Assembly (NCBI RefSeq): GCF_963169125.1
Contig: NC_084795.1
Coordinates: 277,522,122 to 277,586,121, forward strand
Source: Humulus lupulus
Taxonomy: Eukaryota > Streptophyta > Magnoliopsida > Rosales > Cannabaceae
Reading direction: 5' to 3'
DNA: 64,000 bases
A model generated the notes under the pieces. The model worked only from the letters and a program-made list of their open reading frames with translations, was not told the DNA's origin and searched no databases. Shown here one piece after another: positions 46,833 to 58,007 of this stretch. Each line of letters opens with the position of its first letter. Position 1 is the stretch's first letter. A program made the translations under genes and the position numbers.

Positions 46833-49419
46833 TATAATGCCCCAAATTTCCTAATAAGGTTTAGGACCTTGATTAGGAGGCCGGGAGGGTCATAATTGAT
46901 TGATTATGCTACTTAATGATTATATGCATGTTTATGTGAATTATATTATTATATGATAGTAAATGCATGCATATGGGTTCACATTTTTTTATAAGGGCAT
47001 TTTGGTAATTTGGCCCGTTGAGGGCATAATTGTGTATTTTGGTGCATGTTTGTGATTAATTAATATAGCCACATTATATGTGGATTGGTTCGAGCTATTT
47101 GACATGAGACGATCATGGAATGCAAGTTTTCGATCTAGTCATAACAGGATAAAGTTCGGGGCTCGGAGTGAGTCTCGGGGTAATTTGGTGATTAGAACAT
47201 TGTCAGGAATTAGAGGGTAACGAGATATGAATTATTGGTGTTTGAGAATATTGAGAATAACTGGAATTGGAGGGTGTTAATTATAATTAACGAGATAGGC
47301 GGGAAATGGCGATTTTACCCTTGGGAGTCTTTAGAAGCCTTTATTTGACATAGGGGAAAATGGTATTTTCACCCCTAAGATTTATATCAGCACTTTAAGT
47401 TTAGAAGGCTGTGGAATTGTTGAAAACAAAGCATCATCATCCTCATCTCTTTCTTTCCCTCACCCGTACACCATTTCTCCACCTTCTTCCTTTCAATTTT
47501 TGAGAGCTAACTTGAGGTAACAAGCTAGGAGAGCAACGCTTGAGGGCTTAGGACTTTGGTTCAATCATTGAAGGGGATCTAAATCAAGCTTGAGGTAAGA
47601 ATTCATCCTTGAATATAGGCTATACTCTATTTTTCTTGGTAGTTTTCAGCTTATAGTTTTGATGTGGATGGTTGGGAATTAAGGGATGTTTTTTGTAAAG
47701 TTGATTGGGTTTTGATGAGGGTGTGATGTAGATGAAGTTTAGGGGTTGAATCGGATGTTTGGGATTGGTTTGGAGGTTTGGTTTCAAGAGAAATGACAAG
47801 GAGGAAGGACCATAAAGTTTCTGGTCTGTAATTGGCTCAGTAGCGCTAGGCAGGGCAGAGAGCTGGGCCTCTCTAACTTGGAAATAGCGCCTCAGCGCCA
47901 TTTAATAGGGCTGCAGCGCTGGTCCATTTTCCAGCAAGCCTATTTTAGGGCTCGGGATGACTTTTAAGGCTCGGGGATGGATTCCTTTGCCCCGTTTGAG
48001 TATATTAAGATTTCCGAGAGTGTGGGATGGATCCCGGGAGTGAGGTTTTAGATTATAAACCCTTTTATGATTTATTTTATTGATGGGATTCCATATATGG
48101 TTGTGACAAGGTGACCGCTAAAGGATCAAAGGATTGATCGTTCTCAAGGGTTGTTCTTTTACTAGTTCTTGCTCGAACCTGAGGTAAGAAAACTGCACCC
48201 TGTGTATATATGACATGCATGGTTATTCTTGATGCATGTTGGATATTTAAATGTGATGCACGAGAAACATGTGATTAGGACATGCTTTGTATACTGAGTA
48301 TGATATTTTTCAGAGCTTGAGTCTCTGTGTTTATGCATGATCCTAATTGTGCTAGTATTTGTTAAGTAAGCATGATGAATGCCCTGTATTCGGATATTGG
48401 ATATATGATATATGTTTGGTGGCATTGCTTACTTGTTTATGGCACTGACTAGTCAGGGACACTGACCTAAGAGTCAGAAACGACATAAGCGTCCTGAACG
48501 CAGGGCCGAATGAAGATTAGATCTAATCGATATCAGCATTGAATGACTCATATGGGGTATTAATGCTGGACCGACCCTAAGGTCGACGAAACTTATAAGC
48601 GCTTGCCTAGTCTAAGACTAGTTACTAGAGCCAGGGCCTAAGGCCGAGGTGACTGCTTGTCACATGGCTAGGGAACAAAGTTCCATGGTTATGACTCTAT
48701 GGTCATGAGGAAGGTTATGTTGGTGACTAGTCATCATGCACCTATCCTATTTAAGCAAGTGAAAGACTCACTTATCTATAAAGCCCCGGTGACCCTATCG
48801 TCACATGGTTATTGGGAATAAACCCACCTTAGTGACTATTACAACTGTCACTCTTCTATTTGGGGCTAAAAGCCCTGAATGATTATTATGATCATTGGTT
48901 GATGTGCTATACTCAACAATATGTGAACTCATTTGCCTGCTTGAGTTGGGCTATATCTGCTAGGCGTGTGCCTTATGATTTGATGACATGTTATTACTGT
49001 TCATGAGCATGTTAAGTTTTCTTGCTGGGCTTCGGCTCATGGGTGCTATGTGGTGCAGGTAAAGGCAAAAGAAAGCTGGACCATCCTTGAGTTGGAGAGC
49101 TTAGGTGACGATGTGTACATATACGGCTGCTCGACCGCCACGACCGAGGATTGAAAGAGGAACTAGGGTTAAATCCTGTTTTGCCATTTAGATCGGCCTG
49201 TTGTAAATATTTTCTTGTAATAGATCCTGAAATTATATTTTTGGGATCCCAATATATATAGTAAACGTTATGATGAAACGTTACATCTTAAACAAAATTT
49301 TTAATCCCTAAACCGCTAAGCATACTTAGTTACATGATTTTGGCCAAATGACTCAATTAGAGAGTTTAGCACTGGTTACAAGGCACACTGTAACGGTCCC
49401 TGGAGTTTGGGGCGTTACA
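46833..49419 (+). mobile_element. 2.59-kb solo LTR (family 1, copy 1b)
   Basis: Starts TATAATGCCCCAAATTTCC (first TG decayed to TA), ends TTTGGGGCGTTACA, flanked by ACCTC (46828-46832) and ACCTT (49420-49424). The two ends are inverted copies of each other over about 15 bp. It has no coding content. A GC-rich block with repeated CAGCGC lies at 47836-47925. Confidence 0.8.
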
Positions 49420-49994
49420 ACCTTAATCCCAGAATTGAACCCTTTTCAGTTGCTGATCACTAGCCTAAACTCTCAAGCCTTAAATCCTCAAGTTAATCTT
49501 CCAACCTAGCTTAAAAAGTCCAATGGAAAGAAATAGAGAAAGATGATCGAGAGATAGAAGAGAGGGGAACTCTGTTTTTGCTGCCTGTGTATTCTAAAAC
49601 CTTCCTTGCCTAAACATATCTAATGATCACAATGACCAAAATGGCCCTGCATTTTAATTCCTCAAAGCCACCCAAGGGTATAACTGTCATTTCTCACCTA
49701 TCTCGTTAATCATAATTAACGTCATCCAATTCCCATTACTTCCAATATCCTCAAATAATTACTAAATCATATCTCATTACTCATTCGGTAATGTACTAAA
49801 CATCAATTTGCCCCTAGGCTCACCCCTAGCCCGGTAATTAACCCGTTATGACTAAACCGCTAACTTGCTTCCTAGATCGTCTCTATGACACCCCACGTCA
49901 CTATGGCTGCTTTCTGGAATGACGACTGGCCCTACAAACCAAGACAAGTCTTTCCAGCGTGCTTTGTCCTCACTCGCACACTTCCTGGGAAAAG

Positions 49995-50070
49995 TTCCCA
50001 GGAGGTCACCCATCCCTAGATTACTCTAGGCCAAGCACGCTTAACCATGGAGTTCTCAAGTGATGGACTA
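49995..50070 (-). promoter_or_regulatory. 5S rRNA-like Pol III promoter in the TRIM 3' LTR
   Basis: On the minus strand it contains GAACTCC, GGTTAAGCGTGCTTGG (5S box A region) and GGATGGGTGACCTCCTGGGA (box C). These match the plant 5S rRNA internal control region, with changes between boxes. The 5' LTR repeats it at about 50600-50675. Confidence 0.9.
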
Positions 50071-50080
50071 CCATAAAGAA

Positions 50081-50398
50081 GATGCACCTTCCTGATATAG
50101 GTAGTACCCATCAATCCATTTAAGCCCTCTTCAACTGTATGGTCCCATACCTACACAGTCTTAGAATCATTACACTTGACCTTCCCCAGGCGGTGTGGGA
50201 TTGCACAGCTTCCCCAGGTGGTGGGACTACCATAAAGAAGATGCACCTTCCTGATATAGGTAGTACCCATCAATCCATTTAAGCCTTCTTCAACTGTATA
50301 GTCCCATACCTACACAGTCTTAGAATCATTGCACTTGACCTTCCCCAGGCGGTGTGGGATTGCACAGCTTACCCGATCTTTCCCCTTACGGATCACGG
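50081..50398 (-). repeat. 159-bp tandem duplication inside the TRIM 3' LTR
   Basis: GATGCACCTTCCTGATATAG occurs at 50081 and again at 50240, followed each time by the same text through GGCGGTGTGGGATTGCACAG. The 5' LTR has it once. This accounts exactly for the LTR length difference (531 versus 372). Confidence 0.9.
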
Positions 50399-51180
50399 GA
50401 TTCTGACTGTCACAATCACCCCCCCTTACGGGCCCGACGTCCCCGTCGGCCACACTTCCGGCTGGGTCAAGGCTCCGATACCATTATGTGACACCCCACG
50501 TCACTATGACTGCTTTCTGGAATGACGACTGGCCCTACAAACCAAGACAAGTCTTTCCAGCGTGCTTTGTCCTCACTCGCATACTTCCTGGGAAAAGTTC
50601 CCAGGAAGTCACCCATCCCTAGATTACTCCAGGCCAAGCACGCTTAACCATGGAGTTCTCAAGTGATGGGCTACCATAAAGAAGATGCACCTTCCTGATA
50701 TAGGTAGTACCCATCAATCCATTTAAGCCCTCTTCAACTGTATAGTCCCATACCTACACAGTCTTAGAATCATTACACTTGACCTTCCCCAGGCGGTGTG
50801 GGATTGCACAGCTTACCCGATCTTTCCCCTTACGGATCACGGGATTCTGACTGTCACAGTCTCATGCCGAATAACTCAAACATATCCACATAACAATGTG
50901 GTCTCACCCATATATCATATACACGCACATAAATATACAATTATGCCCTTAATGGGTCAAAATTACGAAAATGCCCTTCTAATAAAAAGTGGGCCCACAT
51001 GCATGCAATTATCATCATATAATAATATAATTTACATAATCATGCATATAATCACATGAACGCTTATTAAATCAATTTGGCCCTCCTGGCCTCCTAATCT
51101 AGGAACGCTTATTCCCTAAGCCACATTAGGGAATTTGAGACATTACAATGTCCAATTTAATCATCATGTAACAAATCTTG

Positions 51181-52310
51181 CTACATTTTGACTTCATAGA
51201 GTGTATTAGTTCCCTCACAACATCGTATTGCTTGAATCACCCTCCCTTTGACAAATTTTGATTGCATTGGGGACACTATATCATGTAGTATTGGGCATAG
51301 CCTGTTTGCCAATATCTTGGAGATGATCTTGTAGGCCACATTGCATAAAGCTACTGGCCTGAAATCATTCGTTGAGGTAGGTTTCTCTTTCTTTAGCAAG
51401 AGAATCACGCTAGCATTGTTGAGAAACTTTGGCATAGTGGAAGTGTGGAAGAACTGCCTCACCATATTAATCACATCCAAGTGGATAGTATCCCAATGAT
51501 GTCTATAGAACAAACTTAGGAAACCATCCGGACTTGGAGCTTTGTCAGGTCAATAATTGAAAACGCCTCAATGATTTTACTTTCTTCCGAGGTTGAGTCA
51601 AGTATATGGCCTTATGCTTTGCTGTGAAAGATTTAGAGATGAGTTGGTCGAGATCTGGAGGGAAGCAAGTCAGTTGTGCTACAAACGTTGTCTTGAACCT
51701 AGTTGTGAAGCTTTGGCCAATGGATTTTTTGTCGTATAGCCAAAATCCATCTTCATTCTTGATAGCATGGATGAAGTTCCGCCTCCTTTGAACTATAGTT
51801 GATGTGGGGAAGAATTTGGTGCTACAGTCACCATCTTTAAGCCAAGATAATCTCGATTTTTGTCTCCAAAAGATCTCATCTCTTCTTAAAGCTTCAGCAA
51901 GCGTTGCCCTTGCCTGAATCTCTTTTGTCAGGTTATCCCCGAAGTTACATTCAGCTTTAGTCAAATTTTCCTTTGCTTCCTTAATCTGATTAGTCACATC
52001 ATTAAATTGAGATTTATTCCATTTGGACAATTCGACATGAGTTCTATTCAACTTTTGTTTGAAGTTGAGCATTGGGTCATGGTGAGTCACTAACGACCAA
52101 GCCCTCCTTACTACCCATAGACTCCTTTCATCGCGGAACCACATGTTTTCATATCGAAATACTTTCCACAGGCGCTCGTTATCTCCCATTGTATCCAAGA
52201 AGATGGGATTGTGGTCTGATGAGGTAGTTGGGATGTTTGTTACAGTAGCTTTCGTGAACTCTCCATGTAGTCGAAAGTAAGGCATATGTCTAGGCGTGCT
52301 CTCTTTAGAG
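51181..52310 (-). pseudogene. L1-type LINE ORF2 fragment (endonuclease end and start of reverse transcriptase)
   Basis: The 52285-51545 frame carries the linker after the endonuclease (TTSSDHNPIFLD, FRYENMWF, IFWRQKSRLSWLKDGDCSTKFF). After a frameshift near 51550 the next frame gives PDGFLSLFYRHHWDTI, NNASVILLLKKEKP, DFRPVALCNVAYKIISKILANRL and QSKFVKGR, the first motifs of plant L1 reverse transcriptase. The catalytic FxDD region and the 3' end are absent. It adjoins LTR 1c at 51147. Confidence 0.85.
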
Positions 52311-54606
52311 TACTCATTCTATTTGAATTCCCACATTTTTTCCTCCACATGAAAGGGAAGAGTATTCTTTAAAAAAAGCCAAATAAAGAGAATGAAAGCC
52401 TATAATTTTAACTTTAGGTGTTAGTTTTTAACTAGTGTCTATACTCAAATACGATATTTTTTTTATTTGACTGACGTCAAAATGTCAGTGTAAAAAGCAT
52501 AAGTTAACACTTTTGACTCACTCTAGTAGGTGATGCCAAATGTAGTTTTTGTTGTAGTGAAGTGAGCTCGAGAGATATATATATATTTTTTGTAATGTGT
52601 AAATAAGTTTATGTATTTATTTATAAAAAAAATACAAATAAATAAGAGATTAAATAATATCACAATTAAACAGTAATAAAATTAAAACTAACCAAATAAA
52701 ATAGGGACAATTTTTAACGGTTGTACTTAAATGTTTCAATAATATCCTTTCAAGAGCCGACTTATTTCTTTAAAATTAAATTATAAAATACCATAATCTT
52801 TGGACATAATTAATTTGGAGCCCTTGTCGAATCCCTATCTAGCAATTAAATGTTATAGAAAGGGAAAAGACATTGTGACATTTAATTGTATTAATTGGCA
52901 TTTGCATTTTGACATTGAGCACTCCTATCTGGTGTTCTACTTTATTTTTTAAAATATTTTTCCCAAATACACATTTTTCTATTTTACATCTGAGTTTTAC
53001 ATTTTACCATACATCAGATTCTCTATTTTTTTTTTCTCTATATCATTTAAATATTATATTTTCACACATTTTTTATTAATTTCAAATATTTTATAACTAT
53101 CAATAATATCCCTATATATTTTAATGTTATAATATTGAGTTGAATGATGAATAATATACATTAGATATAGCTTTGTACTGTAGCTTTATCTAAAAATATT
53201 TGTAAAATACATCATCCAATGGATACTCATTTTTCTTAGCTTTAGCTATTTTTTTACAAATTTTGGTAATATACCTCACCGGATGTGAGTGCTCTAAGGT
53301 GGTAATCCCTCAATGTCATGTCAATAATTTTATCTATTTCTTCACATTATTATTGGTTTTTCATAAGAAAAAAAACAACAAATATTTTTTTTTATTCTTC
53401 AAATATCACGTCTCTTCTTTGCTTTATTGCTTAAAATTTGATACACTAATATTTATGCATGGATGAGTGTAAAAATTTCAATTTTAATAAATATGTAAGA
53501 TAGTCAATTTAAGTAAATATCTATTAAATAAATTAAGTAAATATTAAATAACAAGACATGAAAAAAAACGTCTAATTTAATGACATAATAATTTTATTTA
53601 AATGAAGGATATTTGTGGCAAAATCTTTTATTGTGTTTGAGTTTACGCACATATATCCTTATTCAAAAAAATTAAGAGGAAATCCCGACTATTATATTTG
53701 TGTTGCAGTTGTTTATTTTTGGACGTTAAGTATGTTCAAAGTTTTGATTAGAATTATAATTGCATCAACTTAAAAAGAAAGGATATTTGCGGTGAAAATA
53801 TATAATTTATTATGTTTGTAGTATTTAAATACCTAAGTTATTTTTTAGCGATAAAAATATTTTTTGTTCATGTTTTGGTGCAACTTAGTACAACGTTCGA
53901 TTATGACACGTAGATGAAAGTACCAAACTAAATTAATATTTGCAACAAAAGTACCAAATTAAATGGATATTTGTAGCGAAAGTACTCAATTTAAGAGATA
54001 TTTGCGACGAAAGTACTCAAGTTATAAGTAAATTTCACGTCATGGTGGCAAACTTAACGGCGAAACAAGCCGCTACACTAAACTGTATCAAAACATGGAC
54101 GGAATGTACTTTTGTCGCCAAAAAATAATTTAAGTACTTAAGTGTTACAAACACAATAACTTAAGTACTTTCGCATCAAATATACCTAAAATGAATAGAA
54201 AGTTTCACCGCAAATAACCTTAAGTATTTAACATGTGGACCAATAGAAGATTGACACGTGCTTTCTTTGCTGACACTCTACAAATCTAGTTGGCACTTAA
54301 TAATTGGGGGTTTTGATGTCAAAATTCTTTATTAAAGGCACATGTGTGTCAACCCTAAAAATAAAAGGATTCTGTCGCAATATATATATATATATATATA
54401 TATAAAATAAAACACTTCCAAAACAAATGCTAAGCAATCTCTTGTCTACACTTTCTTTTCTTATCAATCCTTCGTCTTCAAATAAATATATGCTAAATAA
54501 ATACCGTGAAATAATTCATAAACTGATTTCATTTATTTTTTATAATTTTTTTTTCTGTATATATAATTTATTTGAGGTTTAATAATTGGGATTCAAATTA
54601 ATATAT
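52311..54606. other. AT-rich spacer between the LINE fragment and VIT1b
   Basis: No gene is seen. 53920-54210 has an irregular inverted and direct repeat built on GTACTCAA.TT and ATTTGC.ACGAAAG, perhaps a worn MITE. A TA tract lies at about 54380-54405. Confidence 0.5.
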
Positions 54607-54693
54607 GACGTGGACCGAAAGGAACGTGGCAACAGGTTAGGAGCACGCGTCATTACATTTTTTTATTATTATTTTCTGTTATATTCCACGTAC
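54607..54693 (+). promoter_or_regulatory. Cluster of ACGT/G-box-like motifs upstream of VIT1b
   Basis: GACGTGG (54607), AACGTGG (54623), CACGCGTC (54644) and CCACGTAC (54686) fall within 90 bp, about 230-310 bp before the ATG. ACGT cores bind bZIP and some bHLH factors; iron-homeostasis bHLHs of group IVc use such G-box-like sites. A TA-rich run at 54843-54862 could serve as TATA. VIT1a shows no comparable cluster. Confidence 0.4.
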
Positions 54694-54917
54694 GGTCAAT
54701 CCTAGTAGTAGACGCCAAAAATAAAAATAAATTAATAAATTAATAAATAAAAAGCGGTATATGAGATCTATCCTTAATAAGAGCACACTCTTCTCTTTTC
54801 TCAACTTTTGGTTTTCTGCTCTTTAATTTTCTCATCATTATTTATATATATATATATATATAACACGTTATTACACAGTCCTTTGGCTTCCCAAAATATC
54901 AGATTGAAACTCTTCCA

Positions 54918-56801
54918 ATGGCGAACGAAGAGGCGAGGACCGTGGACCCGGAGAAGCAGAGACTTCTCATCAGTCAACACAAGGAGAAACACTTCACCGC
55001 CGGCGAGATCGTTCGCGATATTATCATCGGCGTTTCCGACGGGCTCACTGTTCCCTTCGCCTTGGCTGCTGGTCTCTCCGGCGCCAATGCCAGCTCCTCC
55101 ATCGTCCTCACCGCCGGCATCGCTGAGGTTGCCGCCGGCGCCATCTCCATGGGACTCGGCGGGTATACTATTCTATTCGATTAATACATGCTTTTTTCGT
55201 TACGTATATGTGTGTGTTGTATCATTGAAAATCGATTATATATATCAGATTCGATTTCCTGACGTACTTTTTGAAGATTGAACCGATTGAAATTTAGTAC
55301 GAAATCGATTTGTTTATTAAATTTTTATATATTTTTCAAATTGGGGTCCGTGAACGCTTTTCATTTTCCGAGTAACCAAACAATACACGTGAAGTTTCTT
55401 GTATAGTTGTAACACCATTACCATTGGTGTTGGTTATTGTGCACAGATACCTTGCTGCAAAAAGTGAAGCTGATCACTATTTGAGAGAGTTACGAAGAGA
55501 ACAGGAGGAAATTATAGCTGTTCCTGAAACAGGTTTTGAAACTCGTTGTTTCGTTTTTCTTGTTTCAAAAAATATATAATTATATATTTTATTGAATTTA
55601 GATATATTTTGTAAAAAAAAAATGGTATATTAATGGCAGAGGCGGCGGAGGTAGCTGAGATACTCGCAGAATATGGGATCGAGCCACATGAATATAATCC
55701 TGTTGTTAATGCTCTCAGGAGAAAGCCCCAAGCCTGGCTCGATTTTATGATGAAGTAAGTTTTTTTTTATATTATTTCATTTTGTGTGTGGCAAGTATAT
55801 AAGAAAATGTAAACATAACCACATGTCCAAAAGCTTATAGGATATGCATTGACTAATTTATTATTTTTTCAATAATAATTATTATATAGGTTTGTAGCTT
55901 TTTTTTATTATTTATCTTTTGGTGTGTAAGAATAAATAAAAGTTACAGAATGTTATGCGTATAGTGGGTTTGTGGAGCTGGAAGATTCTTGGAGGACCAG
56001 TTTGGCAGGATGAGTGTGTGCACATAGGTCCATTCGCTATGGCCAAGCCCACCCACTGAGATAAGAAAACCAAATCCCACTATGGAACAGTCGTATTTTG
56101 AAAGTTGGGTCACTTTTGAAATGTGGACAAAAGCCATGTGACTCTATCTAAGACTGGGCAAGGTTGATGAGAGTGAAAAGCATTAACTCAATATCATATC
56201 TATATTGATGATTACAATATCAAAAGCTTTGAATTAAGAATATCTCTTCCAACTTTGTTTTATTTGTTTTTTTTCCTCTTCACTAAACGTAGTGATCACT
56301 GACACTGTCCTATATACTACTTGATGGGTATGTTTGAGTTCAATGACACCATAACAATGTACCCAAGAAAATAAATTAACTTGGAAAGGGTTTAGGTTAT
56401 AGTGGGAGATATGAAGACCCAACTGATGATATGAAACCATAACTATTGTAGGGTGTTGTGTCTTGACATTTTCTTGTGTCCTTAATGTATAAAACTTTGA
56501 CAGGTTTGAACTGGGACTTGAGAAGCCAGATCCAAAGAGAGCATATCAGAGCGCAATCACAATAGCTGTTGCTTACATCTTGGGAGGGATGGTGCCACTC
56601 ATTCCTTACATGTTTTTTGAGAAAGCTACGGATGCTGTTGTTGCCTCTGTTGTCGTAACCTTGGCGGCATTGATGATCTTCGGCTATGCCAAGGGTTACT
56701 TCACGGGTAGCAGACCCCTCGTAAGCGCTTTACAAACCGCTCTCATTGGTGCCATTGCTTCAGCAGCTGCTTATGGCATGGCAAAGGCTATCCAACACTG
56801 A
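54918..56801 (+). CDS. VIT1: Vacuolar iron transporter 1, copy b
   Basis: Exons 54918-55162, 55447-55532, 55640-55754 and 56504-56801, 247 aa. Intron phases and the middle exon lengths (86 and 115 bp) are the same as in copy a. The N-terminus HKEKHFTAGEIVRDIIIGVSDGLTVPF and SGANASSSIVLTAGIAEVAAGAISMGLGG is nearly identical to Arabidopsis VIT1 as I recall it. The pore Asp and Met (41 and 78), cytosolic Glu cluster (EAAEVAEILAEYGIEPHEY) and FMMKFELGLEKPDPKRA are present. The end is AAYGMAKAIQH. This copy is the more conventional VIT1, and copy a has diverged more in its termini. Expected location is the tonoplast, where it stores iron, notably in seeds. It sits about 16 kb from copy a in the same orientation, as a dispersed tandem pair separated by transposons. 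Confidence 0.96.
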
Positions 56802-58007
56802 ATTTCTCTTACTCTTCACTGTCTTCTTTAAGAAAAGTATTCTTGTTTGTTAGCCTAGATTAATAATTCTGGACAGTTGATAAAATTCTGGGTGTCGTTC
56901 TGCTTTCTTTATCTTTGGGATCTCTTTTGTTGCTTTGAGCAAGTAATTCATCCTCGTCTTGTTCTAGCACACGAAAATTGGAAAGGTTGAAAATTCTACC
57001 TTTCTTTTGTGCTAATATGAGTTGTACGGAGATTCATAAAATGGAGGAATATAAGCTTGATATAATGATTGAAAAAGACTAATAAATCTGAATTTGAGCT
57101 ATCAAATGTATTTTGTCTACTAGCATGACTCGTATAAATTCATCACAAACGTGCTTTCCTATTGTGCCTAACATGCCCTAGTTGCCGAAAATAAATGTAA
57201 TGTTAGTGGATTGATACATCAATTGAAAGCTCTAGCATGTCATGTTGGTCCTTGTGCATAGAGATATGCTAAGCAATTTGGTCCAAAATTGTCCATTAAA
57301 AAGGTTTTTTTTTAAAAAAATAAAAATAAAAAGTAATATTTTTGTTTTATAATCAGTTTTCAAAATTTCGAAGAAAAATTACGCTGCTTGAGTGAGGAGA
57401 TAAAGAGGGGCAAAAAATGTTAATTAGAAAGATTTTCTATGTACTAAAAATGAAAATGATATATATGAATTCATAGACAGGATAAGATATGTGGGGTTTT
57501 CTAGAGATGTTGTGTTATGCTTATACCATGGTGTGACTAACAAACGACCTTGTCAACTTTCTGTTATATCATTACACCTGCATGTTGTGCTTGGTGCACA
57601 CTAGTAAAGTCACCAAAATATTGGAGAACAAAAAGGTATATCAAAGCTAGTCAATGGCAAGTTTTACCATGGAAGTTTAGTGCAGAGCTAATGTGGCTTA
57701 TGATGTTTGACACTTCAACGGGAAACAATGAATAAAGTTTTCCAAAAAAAGCACAGAAATAATATGGCATTCCTTCCTATGCACATGCCAGAATGTGTCA
57801 AAACATTTATCACAGCAAATTTCCTTAGCTGACTCACTGGATGATATTTCCTTAAAAGTGTTTTTATATATAAATATGTATGTATGGTTTGTATATAAGA
57901 ATTGGGATCACCAACTTACATTTGTGTAGATTACATAACTAGCTGCAAAAAGAAGGTGCATAAATCTTGAAACATAGCTATAAAATGTCTTGTGACCATA
58001 TTTCTAT
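56802..58007. other. Convergent spacer between VIT1b and the HSF gene
   Basis: Holds the two 3'UTRs (VIT1b to about 57000; HSF from the right). Nothing else is recognised. Confidence 0.5.

Larger units (their letters stand above)
49884..50858 (-). mobile_element. Complete Cassandra-type TRIM carrying 5S rRNA-derived LTRs
   Basis: The 5' LTR is 50487-50858 (372 bp), the internal domain 72 bp, the 3' LTR 49884-50414 (531 bp); target duplication GTCTC at 49879-49883 and 50859-50863. The LTR reads TGTGACAGTC...GGTGTCACA on the minus strand. The primer site TGGTATCGGAGC (50472-50483) follows the 5' LTR after TAA, and a G-run AAGGGGGGG precedes the 3' LTR. Each LTR holds a 5S rRNA-like segment with the Pol III box A and box C. 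It encodes no protein and depends on other elements for movement. The 3' LTR has a 159-bp internal duplication. Confidence 0.92.
46772..51147 (-). mobile_element. Family 1 LTR, copy 1c, truncated and split by two insertions
   Basis: Pieces 46772-46832, 49425-49883 and 50864-51147 align in order with 45964-46771 of copy 1a, same orientation. The join suggests a tandem duplication of the LTR's first ~810 bp. It is interrupted by solo LTR 1b (target duplication ACCTC/ACCTT) and by the Cassandra-type TRIM (target duplication GTCTC). Confidence 0.7.

Noticed and set aside
49995..50070. Genuine 5S rRNA gene
   Set aside because: Only the 3' two thirds of 5S is recognisable, it is diverged between the boxes, and it recurs inside both LTRs of a TRIM and again at 63.8 kb. 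It is a transposon-borne derivative.
50472..50483. tRNA gene fragment (Met-type)
   Set aside because: The match is limited to the 12-base primer-binding site after the TRIM 5' LTR; no cloverleaf surrounds it.
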